DNA of 64,000 nucleotides, from the NCBI GenBank assembly GCA_016713035.1, contig JADJPW010000009.1, positions 248,001 through 312,000 of the forward strand, read 5' to 3'. Below, one piece after another: positions 17,534-26,886 of this stretch. The notes below the pieces were generated by a model that saw only the letters and a program-made list of their open reading frames with translations, was not told where the DNA came from and searched no databases. The first letter of the stretch is position 1. Each line of letters starts with the position of its first letter. The position numbers and the translations under genes were made by a program. The DNA is from Verrucomicrobiaceae bacterium (GTDB lineage Bacteria; Verrucomicrobiota; Verrucomicrobiia; Verrucomicrobiales; Verrucomicrobiaceae).

Positions 17534-19882
17534 TCACTCATACTTCAGCCACGCCGTCGCGGCGCAGGCTTTGTCGGTGGTGACGCGGAGCCAGCGGGCT
17601 TGGATGGCGGGGTCGAAGGTGAAAGCGATTTCCTCGCCGGGGGAGATTTCGTGCTGCTTGTGCGTGACCCACAAGCCGGTGCCGGTGAGATCGAGCTCAA
17701 TGTGGAAGCTCACAGGCTCGTTTTGATCATGGCTGAGCGTGAGCGTGCGCTGATCGTAGGCCCACATGAGGTAGGGATCGCTTTTTTGACCGGCTTTGAC
17801 CTTCGTGGACTTCCACGGGCCGCCTTCGCCACGGGGTTTGCCGAGCTTCCAGAGGTCGTCGATGGCTCCGGCCCAAAGCGCGGCTTTGCCGTCGTCGCTG
17901 CGCAGGATGTGGTCGCTAGCTTTGGCGTCGGATTTGATGCCGCTCATGATGAAGAGGCCGCGATAGCCGCCGAAATCGGTGACGCGCAGATTGTGCGAGC
18001 AAATCGGGCGGATCTTCGCGAAGCCATCGGCGTTTTCGGCGGGCAGCTCAAAGAAAGTGCCGCAGGCGCTGAGCATGTCTCGCTCGGTGGCGACTTCACG
18101 ACACACACGCAGCTCGCTAGCGTTCGTGGGGCCATCGTAGGCCTTCGAAGCACGCGGCAGGCGCCAGCGGCGGCCGCGATCATCGACGACGAGCACACTG
18201 GCCTCATCGAGCATGATGACGTTCTTCGGCAGGGCTACGGCTTTTTCGACAAAGGCCTTCGCTTTGGCATCTTCGACGCGTTTGAGGGCCAAATCGGCTC
18301 CCATCTCGTAGTAGCCGTCTTTCGTCGCCAAACTCAGCGTGCGCTTGTTTTCGCCGCGTGGGCGGAAAAGGCCGGTTTGAGCGTTTTCATCGCCAATTCG
18401 GGCGATGCCGTCGAAAATGGCATCGGGCTCGGTGCCGCGAGATTCGCCATTCGAGAGCGTGATGAGCACGGAGAAGTCTTTGCAGTCCTTTTCGGCCTTC
18501 ACGGTGAGCCATTCTTCATCGCTGGTGATGTCGATGCGCTTCGATTCGCCTGTGGTATGGTCGATGTGCCACACGCCGCGATGCTTCCAACCCTCGACGA
18601 GGAAAGGATCGCTCTCATCGCCTGCCTTCACGCTGTCATGAAGCCACACCGCACCGCTCGCATGTGCGGGGCCGAGTTTGTTCGGTGTTTCGGGGCTGGT
18701 GAACCACAGGTTGCTCTGCGACTGGCCGATGCTGTCGATTTTCCCCTTCACGCTGCGCTTGTTGAGGAACTCGGACTTCGCGGAGTCATCGCAGCCGAAG
18801 ACGAGTCGGTCGTTCCATCGGGTGAAGTCGCCGATGACCTTCAGGTAGGCGCTGCGGGCGCGGATGCCGTTCGTGTTCGCGGCGGAAAAGGTTTTCGGGA
18901 AGCTCCAGAAGGCACCGTGCATGGTCATGAGCAGGTTATCCTCGCCGATGTCGCGGATGCGCGGCCACTCGGTGTTCCAACCGTGTGCACCGTCGTAACT
19001 GTGACTGACTTTGGGCAGACGAAAGGACTGCCACTTACCGCCGTCGAGCAGCATGAGGATGAGCGACTTCGCATCCCAGCCGATGCTCCACACTGGCGCC
19101 TTCGCATCGCTGCCGTGAATTCCGCCGGGGCCAGTGACCTCGGTGAACTGATTCCGCCGCACGAGCTGCCAATCGCCACTGCCGGTCCATTCGCCGAGAG
19201 CGCCGCTGGGCGTGGTGGGATCGGTGAGCACGCGTTTGTCGCGGTCGCCGTTGTTCGCGTAAATGACGCGGCCTTGGGAGGTGTAGAGCCCCTTGCCGTG
19301 GTAGCCAGGCAGTTGGGAGTTCAAATCGGAGAGCGGTGTCTCGACTTTGAAGCCCTTTTTGACACCGTTGCCGTCGCGGATGAAGTTTTTCACGGCCAGC
19401 GTCTTCACATCGACCTCGTAGAGGCCTTCCTCCATCGTGGCGTAGTATATTTTTCCTACGGGATCGGTCAGGTGCCTCGCATTGCCGGTGAGGCGGCCCG
19501 GCATGATGCTCGGCGGGATCACTCGCACCTTTCGCTCTGCGTCGATGACATACGGCCCGATGAAAAGCTGCTGTGATTCGGTGTGGATCATGCGATTCGC
19601 CGGTGTGCCGCCGACGCTTTCTGGACGCACGATTTGAGAAAGCTCCGGCGTGATTTCATAGAGCTTGTCACTCGATCCGAACGGCAGATGCGGCCCGTAA
19701 GTGATGACCCACAAGCGATCCGCCCACGGCACCACCGCGCCCGTGCCGCACTCGCCCTCATTATTAAACATGGCGAGCGACGGATAGATGCCGCTGATGC
19801 CGCTGATGCTGCGTGGCTCCTGCGCAGAGAGCAGGCCTACGGAACACGCGGAAAAGACAGAAAACAGAAGAAGGGGCTTCAT
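17534..19882 (-). CDS. Large secreted beta-propeller-like protein of unknown function
   Basis: The 782-residue protein has a signal peptide (MKPLLLFSVFSACSVGLLSA). Strings such as IYYATMEEGLYEVDVKTL and the alternating hydrophobic/GD pattern suggest several propeller blades; the C-terminus (VTHKQHEISPGEEIAFTFDP, then ARWLRVTTDKACAATAWLKY) looks like a beta-sandwich. No catalytic motif is recognised. ATG 19882 is preferred over GTG 19888. Its last 36 bases have a near copy at 15766. It is monocistronic and divergent from nothing close; the 480-bp region upstream is full of inverted repeats. Confidence 0.6.
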   Translation of the reverse strand: MKPLLLFSVFSACSVGLLSAQEPRSISGISGIYPSLAMFNNEGECGTGAVVPWADRLWVITYGPHLPFGSSDKLYEITPELSQIVRPESVGGTPANRMIHTESQQLFIGPYVIDAERKVRVIPPSIMPGRLTGNARHLTDPVGKIYYATMEEGLYEVDVKTLAVKNFIRDGNGVKKGFKVETPLSDLNSQLPGYHGKGLYTSQGRVIYANNGDRDKRVLTDPTTPSGALGEWTGSGDWQLVRRNQFTEVTGPGGIHGSDAKAPVWSIGWDAKSLILMLLDGGKWQSFRLPKVSHSYDGAHGWNTEWPRIRDIGEDNLLMTMHGAFWSFPKTFSAANTNGIRARSAYLKVIGDFTRWNDRLVFGCDDSAKSEFLNKRSVKGKIDSIGQSQSNLWFTSPETPNKLGPAHASGAVWLHDSVKAGDESDPFLVEGWKHRGVWHIDHTTGESKRIDITSDEEWLTVKAEKDCKDFSVLITLSNGESRGTEPDAIFDGIARIGDENAQTGLFRPRGENKRTLSLATKDGYYEMGADLALKRVEDAKAKAFVEKAVALPKNVIMLDEASVLVVDDRGRRWRLPRASKAYDGPTNASELRVCREVATERDMLSACGTFFELPAENADGFAKIRPICSHNLRVTDFGGYRGLFIMSGIKSDAKASDHILRSDDGKAALWAGAIDDLWKLGKPRGEGGPWKSTKVKAGQKSDPYLMWAYDQRTLTLSHDQNEPVSFHIELDLTGTGLWVTHKQHEISPGEEIAFTFDPAIQARWLRVTTDKACAATAWLKYE

Positions 19883-20362
19883 CGACACAGGAAAGCAGAT
19901 GCAGTGACGGCGGCAAATGCTCGTTGTAATGCAATGATGAAATCTCTCACTTTCGGCACCTTTCCCGAACTCTCCTCAAGCCCTGTGTCTCTCGGTGCCC
20001 TCCCGAATAACTTGGATTTTTATCCACTGATTTCTCAGATGACGCAGATGGGCTTCAATCTGCGCAATCTGTGGATACACTCAAAAGTTACTCTCCGTCC
20101 CACAATCAAGCCGCCTTGGGCTCCGGTGCTCTGTGGTAGAACACGATGAGTTCAACCACAGAGGACACAGAGAAGCACAGAGGCTTCATTCATAGATGTG
20201 AGCGCAAAAAGTCAGTGAGAACCTCTCGGATTGACGATTGATGATCACTCGATTGCTGATTTTGGAAGTCCATGCCGGTTTCTACGGAGGACAAAGCACC
20301 TCAACCATCAGCAATCGATTGTTCTTCAATCGTCAATCTTTCCGTACTCTGCTGTTTCTTCG
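19883..20362. other. Intergenic region with clustered inverted repeats, no gene seen
   Basis: No convincing reading frame is present. Three inverted repeats occur: 20021-20077 (TATCCAC...GTGGATA, imperfect), 20129-20163 (CTCTGTGGT/ACCACAGAG) and 20229-20338 (GATTGACGATTG/CAATCGTCAATC with a long partly paired interior). They lie upstream of the propeller gene and downstream of the DUF1501 gene on the minus strand, so they may hold its terminator as well as repeat elements. Confidence 0.6.
20229..20338. repeat. Long imperfect inverted repeat
   Basis: The outer arms GATTGACGATTG (20229-20240) and CAATCGTCAATC (20327-20338) pair perfectly, and pairing continues inward with a few mismatches through CGATTGCTGAT and ATCAGCAATCG, giving about 30 paired bases per side around a loop of roughly 45 bases. 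It lies just past the DUF1501 stop codon. Confidence 0.7.
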
Positions 20363-21775
20363 TCACGCGATGATGCCTGGCACGAGCTCGCCGTGGATGT
20401 CGGTGAGGCGGTAGTCGCGGCCTTGGTAGCGGAAGGTGAGGCGCTCATGGTCGATGCCGAGGAGGTGCAGGAGCGTGGCGTTCAGATCATGTGTGTGGAC
20501 GGGGTTTTCGGCGATGTTGAAGCCGTAGTCGTCTGTTTTGCCGTAGCTGGTGCCCGGCTTGATGCCGCCTCCGGCCATCCACATGGTGTAGGCGTCTTTA
20601 TGATGATCACGGCCAGCGGAGGTCTTGGTGCCATCGGCGTTGGCTCCCTGGCGCAGCGGCGTGCGGCCGAATTCTGCACCCCAGACGACGAGTGTCTCAT
20701 CGAGCAGGCCGCGCTGCTTCAGATCACGCACGAGGGCGGCCATGGGCTGATCGACGTCTTTGGCTTTTTCACGCAGGCGCTTGGCTAGGCCGCCGTGGTG
20801 GTCCCAGTCGCTGTCAAAGAGCTGCACCATGCGCACACCACGCTCGATGAGGCGGCGTGCGAGGAGGCAGTTGTTGGCGAAGGAGGCTGCGCCGGGCTTG
20901 GCGCCGTACATTTCCAGTGTGGCGGCATTTTCGCGGCTGATGTCCATCAGCTCGGGCACGCTGGCCTGCATGCGGTAGGCCATTTCATATTGGCTGATGC
21001 GTGTGGCGATCTCTGGATCACCCACGGCGGTGAGTTGCTGCTCATTGAGCGATTTGACGGCGTCGAGCACACGGCGGCGGTCTTTGCTGCCGTGTCCGGG
21101 TGGATTGGTGAGGAACAGCACGGGCTCTCCGCTGCTGCGGAACTGCACGCCCTGATGCACACTGGGCAGGAAGCCCGTGCTCCACAGCGTGCTGCCTGCG
21201 CCCCCTGCTGGACCAGACAAAAGCACGACATAGCTGGGTAGATCGCGATTCTCACTGCCTAAGCCGTATGTCACCCACGATCCCATGCTGGGCCTGCCGC
21301 CTTGACCGAAGCCGGTGTGGAGAAACATCTGCGCGGGGGCGTGATTGATCTCATTGGTGTGCAGACTGCGCACCACGCAGACGTCATCGGCGATGCTGCC
21401 GAGGTGGGGCAGTAGCTCGCTCAACTCGAGCCCACTCTGCCCGTGGCGCTTGAATTGAAACTCTGTGCCCGCGAGGCGCATTTCACCGCCGATGAAGGCG
21501 AAGCGCTTTCCTTTGGTGAGCTCTTCGGGGCACTTTTCGTCATCCAGCTTCTGGAGCAGCGGCTTGTAGTCGAAAAGATCGAGCTGCGAGGGTGCCCCGA
21601 TCATGTGCAGGTAGATCACATGCTTTGCCCGTGGCGCAAAATGCGGTTTTGGAGCCATTTCCGCCGCAGTGAGATCCCGCGAGAGCAGCGTGCTCAGTGC
21701 CGCACTGCCCACCATGCTGTGACTGAAGAATTGGCGTCGGGAGACGTGGAGAAAATCGGGCGCGGCGGATGTCAT
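20363..21775 (-). CDS. DUF1501 family protein
   Basis: The 470-residue protein has a Tat-like leader (SRRQFFSHSMVGSAALSTLL), then the DUF1501 core: AKHVIYLHMIGAPSQLDLFD, LLPHLGSIADDVCVVRSLHT, APAQMFLHTGF, WDHHGG, VVWGAEFGRTP and the DHHKDAYTMWMAGGGIKPG block. These exported proteins have a sulfatase/phosphatase-like fold and normally sit next to a DUF1549/DUF1553 cytochrome gene; here that partner is absent and a sulfatase gene is divergent instead. The role is unknown. The start at 21775 precedes the leader by 12 residues. Confidence 0.88.
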   Translation of the reverse strand: MTSAAPDFLHVSRRQFFSHSMVGSAALSTLLSRDLTAAEMAPKPHFAPRAKHVIYLHMIGAPSQLDLFDYKPLLQKLDDEKCPEELTKGKRFAFIGGEMRLAGTEFQFKRHGQSGLELSELLPHLGSIADDVCVVRSLHTNEINHAPAQMFLHTGFGQGGRPSMGSWVTYGLGSENRDLPSYVVLLSGPAGGAGSTLWSTGFLPSVHQGVQFRSSGEPVLFLTNPPGHGSKDRRRVLDAVKSLNEQQLTAVGDPEIATRISQYEMAYRMQASVPELMDISRENAATLEMYGAKPGAASFANNCLLARRLIERGVRMVQLFDSDWDHHGGLAKRLREKAKDVDQPMAALVRDLKQRGLLDETLVVWGAEFGRTPLRQGANADGTKTSAGRDHHKDAYTMWMAGGGIKPGTSYGKTDDYGFNIAENPVHTHDLNATLLHLLGIDHERLTFRYQGRDYRLTDIHGELVPGIIA

Positions 21776-21859
21776 GCAGTGAGAACGAAGCCACCGGGAG
21801 CGAGTTTTCCACCTCCAGATCGTTTAGCGTCTCTGTACTCTGCCCCCATCCAGCTCACC

Positions 21860-23635
21860 ATGTGCCGTCTCCTCATCTGCGCCGTTTTCTTCCCACTGCT
21901 CATCGCCTTTTCCGCGCCGCCGAATGTACTGCTCATCGTCACCGACGACCAGGGATACGGCGACTTCTCCATCCACGGCAATCCACATCTCCACACGCCC
22001 CATATCGACCACTTGGGACATGAAAGCGTGCGCTTCGATCGCTTTTACGTGAACTCATTCTGTGCGCCGACCCGAGCCGCGCTGCTCACAGGCCGCTGGC
22101 CGCTACGCACGGGCGTGCACGGCGTCACGCACAACAAAGAGGCCATGAAACCATCTGAGACCACCCTCGCGGAGACTCTCCGCAGCGCTGGCTACGAGAC
22201 TGCATGCATCGGGAAATGGCACAACGGCGAGCAATTCCCCTACACGCCGCAGGGGCAGGGTTTCACCGACTTTTTCGGCTTCACCAATGGCCACTGGAAT
22301 AACTACTTTGACGCCACCCTGCTCCGCGGATCGCAGCACGAGCCCACTCGCGGCTACATCACCGATGTGCTCACGGACGAGGCGCTACGCTACATCACCA
22401 CGCATCAGAAAACGCCCTTTTTCTGCTACCTGGCCTATAATGCGCCACACTCGCCCTATCAGGTGCCAGACCGCTACTACGATAAATTCAAAGCGAAGGG
22501 CATGGATGCCAAAGTCGCCGCTTTTTACGGCATGATCGAAAACATCGACGAAAACATCGGCCGCATCCTCACACGACTCGATGAGCTGAAACTCGCCGAA
22601 AATACTCTGGTTCTCTTTTTGACCGACAATGGCGGCACCGCAGGTGTCCAGACCTACAACGCAGGCATGCGTGGCGGCAAAACCAGCGTGCATGAGGGTG
22701 GTAGCCGCGTGCCCCTCTTTATCCGCTGGCCTGCCGCCAAATGGCAGCCGCATGTCGTGCACCACATCGCCTCCCACATCGACGTATTACCCACGCTGCT
22801 CGATCTCTGCGGTGTGGAGCGGCCGACAGGCCCTCCGCTCGATGGCCTGAGCCTTCGCCCGCTGCTCGAAGCGCCCACCACTCCCGCATGGCCGGAGCGC
22901 ACGCTCTTCACCCACAATCCCATCAACGAAACCAACAAATATCCCGGTGCCGTGCGCACCCAGCGCCACCGCCTCGTGCGTGAGATCAAAGGCTCATCTG
23001 GTGGCTCCAAAGCCAAGGCCAATGACGCCAGCGCCACCCCCTGGCAACTCTACGACATGGAGGCGGACCCGGCTGAGGAACATGACCTCGCTGCGGAACA
23101 ACCCGCCCTAGTCGAACAACTCGCCGCAAAATATGACGCCTGGTTCGCCGACATTCGCCACGACGGCCTACGCCGCATGCCTCTGCCCGTAGGCCATGCC
23201 GAGCACAATCCGGTCGAGCTGCATGCACCGCAGGCCTATTTTGATGCACCGCTCCATTTCGCGAGCGGACCGGGCTTCGCCAATGACTGGCTCACGAACT
23301 GGACACAACCGAAAGCGCAGGTTCGATTCGAACTCGAAGTCCACACCCCAGGCGCATACGAAATCGAAATCTCCTACGCCGCCAGCACAGATGCCAAACT
23401 GCGACTCAGCACCACCTCCGCGCAGCTCATGGCCACCCTCCCAGCCGCAGAGGCTCCTCTCGCTACACTTCCCCACCGCGACGAAGATGGCAAAGCACGC
23501 TACCGCGACCGCACCTGGGCCACCGCTACTCTGGGCACCCTCCACCTCGACAAAGGGACCGCCACACTCACGCTCGAAGCACTCTCCCAGCAGCCCAACA
23601 TCGACTTCAAGCAGGTGAAGCTCACCCTGAAGTGA
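21860..23635 (+). CDS. Secreted sulfatase (arylsulfatase family) with extra C-terminal domain
   Basis: The 591-residue protein has a signal peptide (MCRLLICAVFFPLLIAFS), the N-terminal metal motif (NVLLIVTDDQGYGDFS) and the formylglycine motif CAPTRAALLTG with Cys near residue 68. Later motifs include GKWHNGEQ and FLTDNGGTAG. The last 130 or so residues (after the catalytic domain, with VRFELEVHTPGAYEIEISYA) form a beta-rich domain that probably binds sugar. It would remove sulfate esters from polysaccharides, after maturation by a formylglycine-generating enzyme not seen in this window. ATG 21860 fits the signal peptide. Confidence 0.9.
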   Translation: MCRLLICAVFFPLLIAFSAPPNVLLIVTDDQGYGDFSIHGNPHLHTPHIDHLGHESVRFDRFYVNSFCAPTRAALLTGRWPLRTGVHGVTHNKEAMKPSETTLAETLRSAGYETACIGKWHNGEQFPYTPQGQGFTDFFGFTNGHWNNYFDATLLRGSQHEPTRGYITDVLTDEALRYITTHQKTPFFCYLAYNAPHSPYQVPDRYYDKFKAKGMDAKVAAFYGMIENIDENIGRILTRLDELKLAENTLVLFLTDNGGTAGVQTYNAGMRGGKTSVHEGGSRVPLFIRWPAAKWQPHVVHHIASHIDVLPTLLDLCGVERPTGPPLDGLSLRPLLEAPTTPAWPERTLFTHNPINETNKYPGAVRTQRHRLVREIKGSSGGSKAKANDASATPWQLYDMEADPAEEHDLAAEQPALVEQLAAKYDAWFADIRHDGLRRMPLPVGHAEHNPVELHAPQAYFDAPLHFASGPGFANDWLTNWTQPKAQVRFELEVHTPGAYEIEISYAASTDAKLRLSTTSAQLMATLPAAEAPLATLPHRDEDGKARYRDRTWATATLGTLHLDKGTATLTLEALSQQPNIDFKQVKLTLK

Positions 23636-23741
23636 CGCCGCGATCTGCGCCATCTGCTTCCTCCTCAAACCCCGCACCCGGCGGCTCATCATCTCTGGAA
23701 TGGTCCTTGAGCACGCTGCGGGGCGATGCAGAGGTCCAGGC

Positions 23742-24581
23742 ATGGAAGAAAAGACACCCGCCCAAGCTACCGATGAAAACTACGAGCTGCTCGACAGCGG
23801 CGGAGGTCGTGTGCTGGAGAGACTCGGAGGCCACGTCACTACACGAGCATGCTCACAGGCCTGGTGGCGGAGGAAACTCGGCGGGGGCGACTGGCGCAAA
23901 TCGCAGGATCTCAAACAAGCCGCCAAAACTCCGATCAAAATCCGTGTAGGAACGCTGCTTTTCCAAGTCGGTGGCGCAGGAGGCAGCTTCCGTGCTCTCG
24001 GGCCAGAGCTGCGTGACTCATGGCAGCGTGTCACAGAGATGTGTGCCGCCTACGCGGCAAAGAACCGCCGACCCGCCCGTGTGCTGCATCTATTCGCCGG
24101 AGTCGGCGGTCACACGCTCGCAGCGGCGGCAGGCGGTGCCAGCGTCGCCCATGTAGAGGCCTCAGCGGAGTCTCTCTCGCGTGCACGGGAGAATGCCGCG
24201 CTCAATCCGCTCGCCTCACGCGATATTCGCTGGGTCGCAGATGATCCGGTGAAATTCGCCCAGCGTGAGCGGCTGCAAAACCAGCGCCATGATTTGATCA
24301 TTCTCGATCCTCACAGCTCGCGTGAGGCAAAGCACGGTTTTGACCTCGAGCGCGGCCTCCCCGCCCTGCTAGCGACAATGAGTGGCCTCCTCTCCGACAC
24401 ACCACTGGGGGTCGTGCTGGTGTGCCGTCAGGGTTTCATCTGGCCGACGACGCTGCTCCAGCTCATGCGCCATGATTTGAGCATCTTCGGCGGCACCTTC
24501 GAGCATGGCGAGCTTTTGCTTTCCGGCGCGGAAAGCGTGCCTGCCGTCCCCTGCGGGGCATATTGCCGCTGGTGGAAGTGA
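23742..24581 (+). CDS. Class I SAM-dependent methyltransferase (RlmI-like)
   Basis: About 279 residues. VLHLFAGVGGHTLAAAAGGA is the SAM-binding motif I, VAHVEASAESLSRARENAALN motif II, and DLIILDPHSS motif IV. The order and the N-terminal ELLDSGGGRVLERLGG fit the RlmI/RlmK type of 23S rRNA cytosine methyltransferase, but the usual catalytic cysteines cannot be confirmed (DPHSS instead of DPPxF), so the substrate is uncertain. The start is 23742, with 23700 as an alternative. It lies upstream of, and probably separate from, the MoxR operon. Confidence 0.7.
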   Translation: MEEKTPAQATDENYELLDSGGGRVLERLGGHVTTRACSQAWWRRKLGGGDWRKSQDLKQAAKTPIKIRVGTLLFQVGGAGGSFRALGPELRDSWQRVTEMCAAYAAKNRRPARVLHLFAGVGGHTLAAAAGGASVAHVEASAESLSRARENAALNPLASRDIRWVADDPVKFAQRERLQNQRHDLIILDPHSSREAKHGFDLERGLPALLATMSGLLSDTPLGVVLVCRQGFIWPTTLLQLMRHDLSIFGGTFEHGELLLSGAESVPAVPCGAYCRWWK

Positions 24582-24608
24582 TCGTTTAAATACACCGCAG
24601 AGGCAGAA

Positions 24609-24626
24609 CTGTGAAACATTTCACAG
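24609..24626. promoter_or_regulatory. CRP/FNR-like palindrome upstream of the MoxR operon
   Basis: CTGTGAAACATTTCACAG is a perfect 8-base palindrome around CA and matches TGTGAAA-N2-TTTCACA, the same pattern found upstream of actA and atpB. It lies 28 bp after the methyltransferase stop and about 159 bp before the MoxR start. A 6-bp hairpin could also form, so a terminator role is possible, but no long T run follows. Confidence 0.55.
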
Positions 24627-24784
24627 GCTTTTCACTCGTCGGCAGACGGGCATTCTGGTAAACACACCAAGATTAAGAGCTGAAAAACATTCGGCTCTCG
24701 TGATCAGAGAAAAAAGAATGCTGTCGCCTTCATCAGGAAATCCTGAATCCATTTACTGCACTCACATCACTCCCAAAAAACTGC

Positions 24785-25813
24785 GTGAACTCGATCTCCA
24801 CCCCCGCTCCATCTGCCCCGGCTGCTTTGATTCCCACCCTCACGCCTGCGGATGCGCAGACCGTTTTTTACCACCTCACCAACGAGCTCGGTAAGGCCAT
24901 CGTGGGCCAAGAAATCATCGTGAGACAGCTTTTGGCGGCTTTGTTTGCCAATGGGCACTGCTTGCTCATCGGAGTGCCGGGTCTGGCCAAGACGCTGCTC
25001 GTGCGCTCCCTCGCCAGCACGCTGGGCATGGACTTCAAGCGCATCCAGTTCACGCCGGACCTCATGCCGGGCGACATCCTCGGCAGTGAGTTACTCCGAG
25101 AGGAGGCCGGTCACATCCAGTTCGAGTTCCAGGAGGGCCCTGTTTTCACCAATCTGCTGCTCGCCGATGAAATCAATCGCACCCCGCCCAAGACGCAGTC
25201 TGCGCTGTTGGAGGCCATGCAGGAGCGGCGCGTCACCGTCGCCAGGCGCACGCGTGATCTGCCTGCGCCCTTCCTCGTTGTCGCCACGCAGAATCCCATC
25301 GAGCATGAGGGCACCTACCCGCTGCCAGAGGCGCAGCTCGATCGGTTCATGTTCTCTTTGAAGCTGGATTACCCCGCACCAGCGGAGGAGGTGGAGATCG
25401 TCCGCCGCACCACGATGGAGGAGACGGCCTCGCTCCAGCCTGTGACGGATGGGTCCACGCTCATCGCCCTCCAGCGGCTGGTGCGTGCCATGCCAGTGAG
25501 TGATCATGTGCTGAAATACGCCGTCGCACTCAGCACCGCCACACGACCAGCCTCTGCGGATAAAATCAGTGCTGCCAAAAACTACATCGAGTGGGGAGCC
25601 GGGCCGCGAGCCTCTCAATACCTCGTCTTGGGTGCCAAAGCGCTCGCCCTGCTCCAAGGCAAATCCACACCAGAGACCTGTGACGTGCGTGATGCCTGCC
25701 CGGTCGTGCTGCCGCACCGTATCGTGCCCAATTACCGTGCCACGGGCGAAGGCCACGATGCCTACGCCATCATCCAGATGGTGATGAAGGACGTCAAAGA
25801 ACCCGCCTACTAG
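24785..25813 (+). CDS. MoxR-family AAA+ ATPase
   Basis: The 342-residue protein has a Walker A (GVPGLAKTLL) near residue 62, Walker B (LLLADEIN) near residue 126, sensor 1 (VVATQNPIEHEGTYPLPEAQ) and a C-terminal lid ending VMKDVKEPAY. MoxR ATPases act as chaperones for von Willebrand A domain partners. It heads a tight operon with DUF58, BatA-like and other vWA genes. The start is GTG 24785, since no ATG is available upstream of the N-terminal helix. Confidence 0.93.
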   Translation: MNSISTPAPSAPAALIPTLTPADAQTVFYHLTNELGKAIVGQEIIVRQLLAALFANGHCLLIGVPGLAKTLLVRSLASTLGMDFKRIQFTPDLMPGDILGSELLREEAGHIQFEFQEGPVFTNLLLADEINRTPPKTQSALLEAMQERRVTVARRTRDLPAPFLVVATQNPIEHEGTYPLPEAQLDRFMFSLKLDYPAPAEEVEIVRRTTMEETASLQPVTDGSTLIALQRLVRAMPVSDHVLKYAVALSTATRPASADKISAAKNYIEWGAGPRASQYLVLGAKALALLQGKSTPETCDVRDACPVVLPHRIVPNYRATGEGHDAYAIIQMVMKDVKEPAY

Positions 25814-25830
25814 CCCGCTCGCCACTTCAC

Positions 25831-26871
25831 ATGAGCCAGGGAACATCATTCGGCGATCTTTTGCGCATGGCCCGCGACCACCCGCAGGCCTGGGCACAGC
25901 CGCAGTCTCCCCCGCCTCTGCCGCGTCCATCCTCTCTTCCGCCTCCTTTGCCCTCCCGTGAGAAGGCGAACCTCTTCACCAGTCAGTTCCTCAATCCGGC
26001 CGAGCTCGCTCGTTTTGAAAATCTGATGATTTTTGCCCGCACCGTCGTGGAGGGCTGGTTCGCCGGTAGGCACAAGTCGCCGCACTTCGGCTTCAGTGCC
26101 GAATTCATCGAGCACAAGCCCTACGCCCACGGTGATGACATCGAGCACATCGACTGGAAGGTCTATGCGCGGACCAAAAAGCTCCATGTGCGCAAATACC
26201 TGGAGGAAACCGACATGACCGTGCATCTGCTCGTCGATGCCAGTCCGTCCATGGACTACACAGTGCCAAACCGGGAGCGGAAATACTCACGCGTGGCCCG
26301 CATCGCCGCTGCGCTGGCCTATCTCATGATCCGCCAGGGGGATAAGGCCGCCATGGGGCTCTTCGCAGACGGATTACTCTCGCACACACCAGCGGGCGGC
26401 ACTCGGCGGCACATTCACCGCCTGCTCCAGCGCCTGGAGAAGCCCGCACTCACCGCCAGCATGCGGCGTACGGACATCCCGCGTGCTTTAGAGCAAGTCG
26501 CCGCGCAGCTCCGTCGCCGTGCACGCATCGTCATTCTGAGTGACTTCCTCGGCACAGATCTCGATGCCATGTTTGATGGCCTGGGGCAGTTTTTGCACCG
26601 TGGCTTTGAGGTGATGCTACTTCAGGTGCTCGATCCTGATGAGCTCGATCTCCCCGCGCTCAATGTCGCCCGCTTTCGCGACATGGAGACCGACCAGGAG
26701 GTGCAAGTCGAGCCAGAGGAGATCCGCGCCGCCTACCAGCGCGAGATCGCAGCCCACACGGAAAAACTTCGCACCCAGGCCCTGCGCCGCCGCATCACCT
26801 TCGAGAGCGTGAACACGCAGGCTCCCTACCTCGACGCCATCGAAGCCTACATGGGCTTCCGCCGCAAATAA
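25831..26871 (+). CDS. DUF58 protein (vWA-like)
   Basis: The 346-residue protein has the DUF58 signature GDDIEHIDWKVYARTKKLHV, followed by LLVDASPSMDY, a MIDAS-like DxSxS near residue 134. An N-terminal proline-rich stretch (SPPPLPRPSSLPPPLPS) precedes the domain. DUF58 proteins form the fixed partner of MoxR and typically act at the membrane or in protein maturation. It lies 17 bp after MoxR and 15 bp before the BatA-like gene. Confidence 0.9.
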   Translation: MSQGTSFGDLLRMARDHPQAWAQPQSPPPLPRPSSLPPPLPSREKANLFTSQFLNPAELARFENLMIFARTVVEGWFAGRHKSPHFGFSAEFIEHKPYAHGDDIEHIDWKVYARTKKLHVRKYLEETDMTVHLLVDASPSMDYTVPNRERKYSRVARIAAALAYLMIRQGDKAAMGLFADGLLSHTPAGGTRRHIHRLLQRLEKPALTASMRRTDIPRALEQVAAQLRRRARIVILSDFLGTDLDAMFDGLGQFLHRGFEVMLLQVLDPDELDLPALNVARFRDMETDQEVQVEPEEIRAAYQREIAAHTEKLRTQALRRRITFESVNTQAPYLDAIEAYMGFRRK

Positions 26872-26886
26872 CGCACGCTGTTTTCC

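Noticed and set aside
17600..19576. Long open frame of 658 codons on the plus strand
   Set aside because: It lies antisense to the secreted propeller gene, which has a signal peptide and plausible domains; the plus-strand translation is low-complexity and lacks any family motif.
24609..24626. Palindrome upstream of MoxR as an intrinsic terminator
   Set aside because: The stem is only 6 bp with a usable loop and no run of T follows; the match to the two other palindromes favours a protein-binding site.
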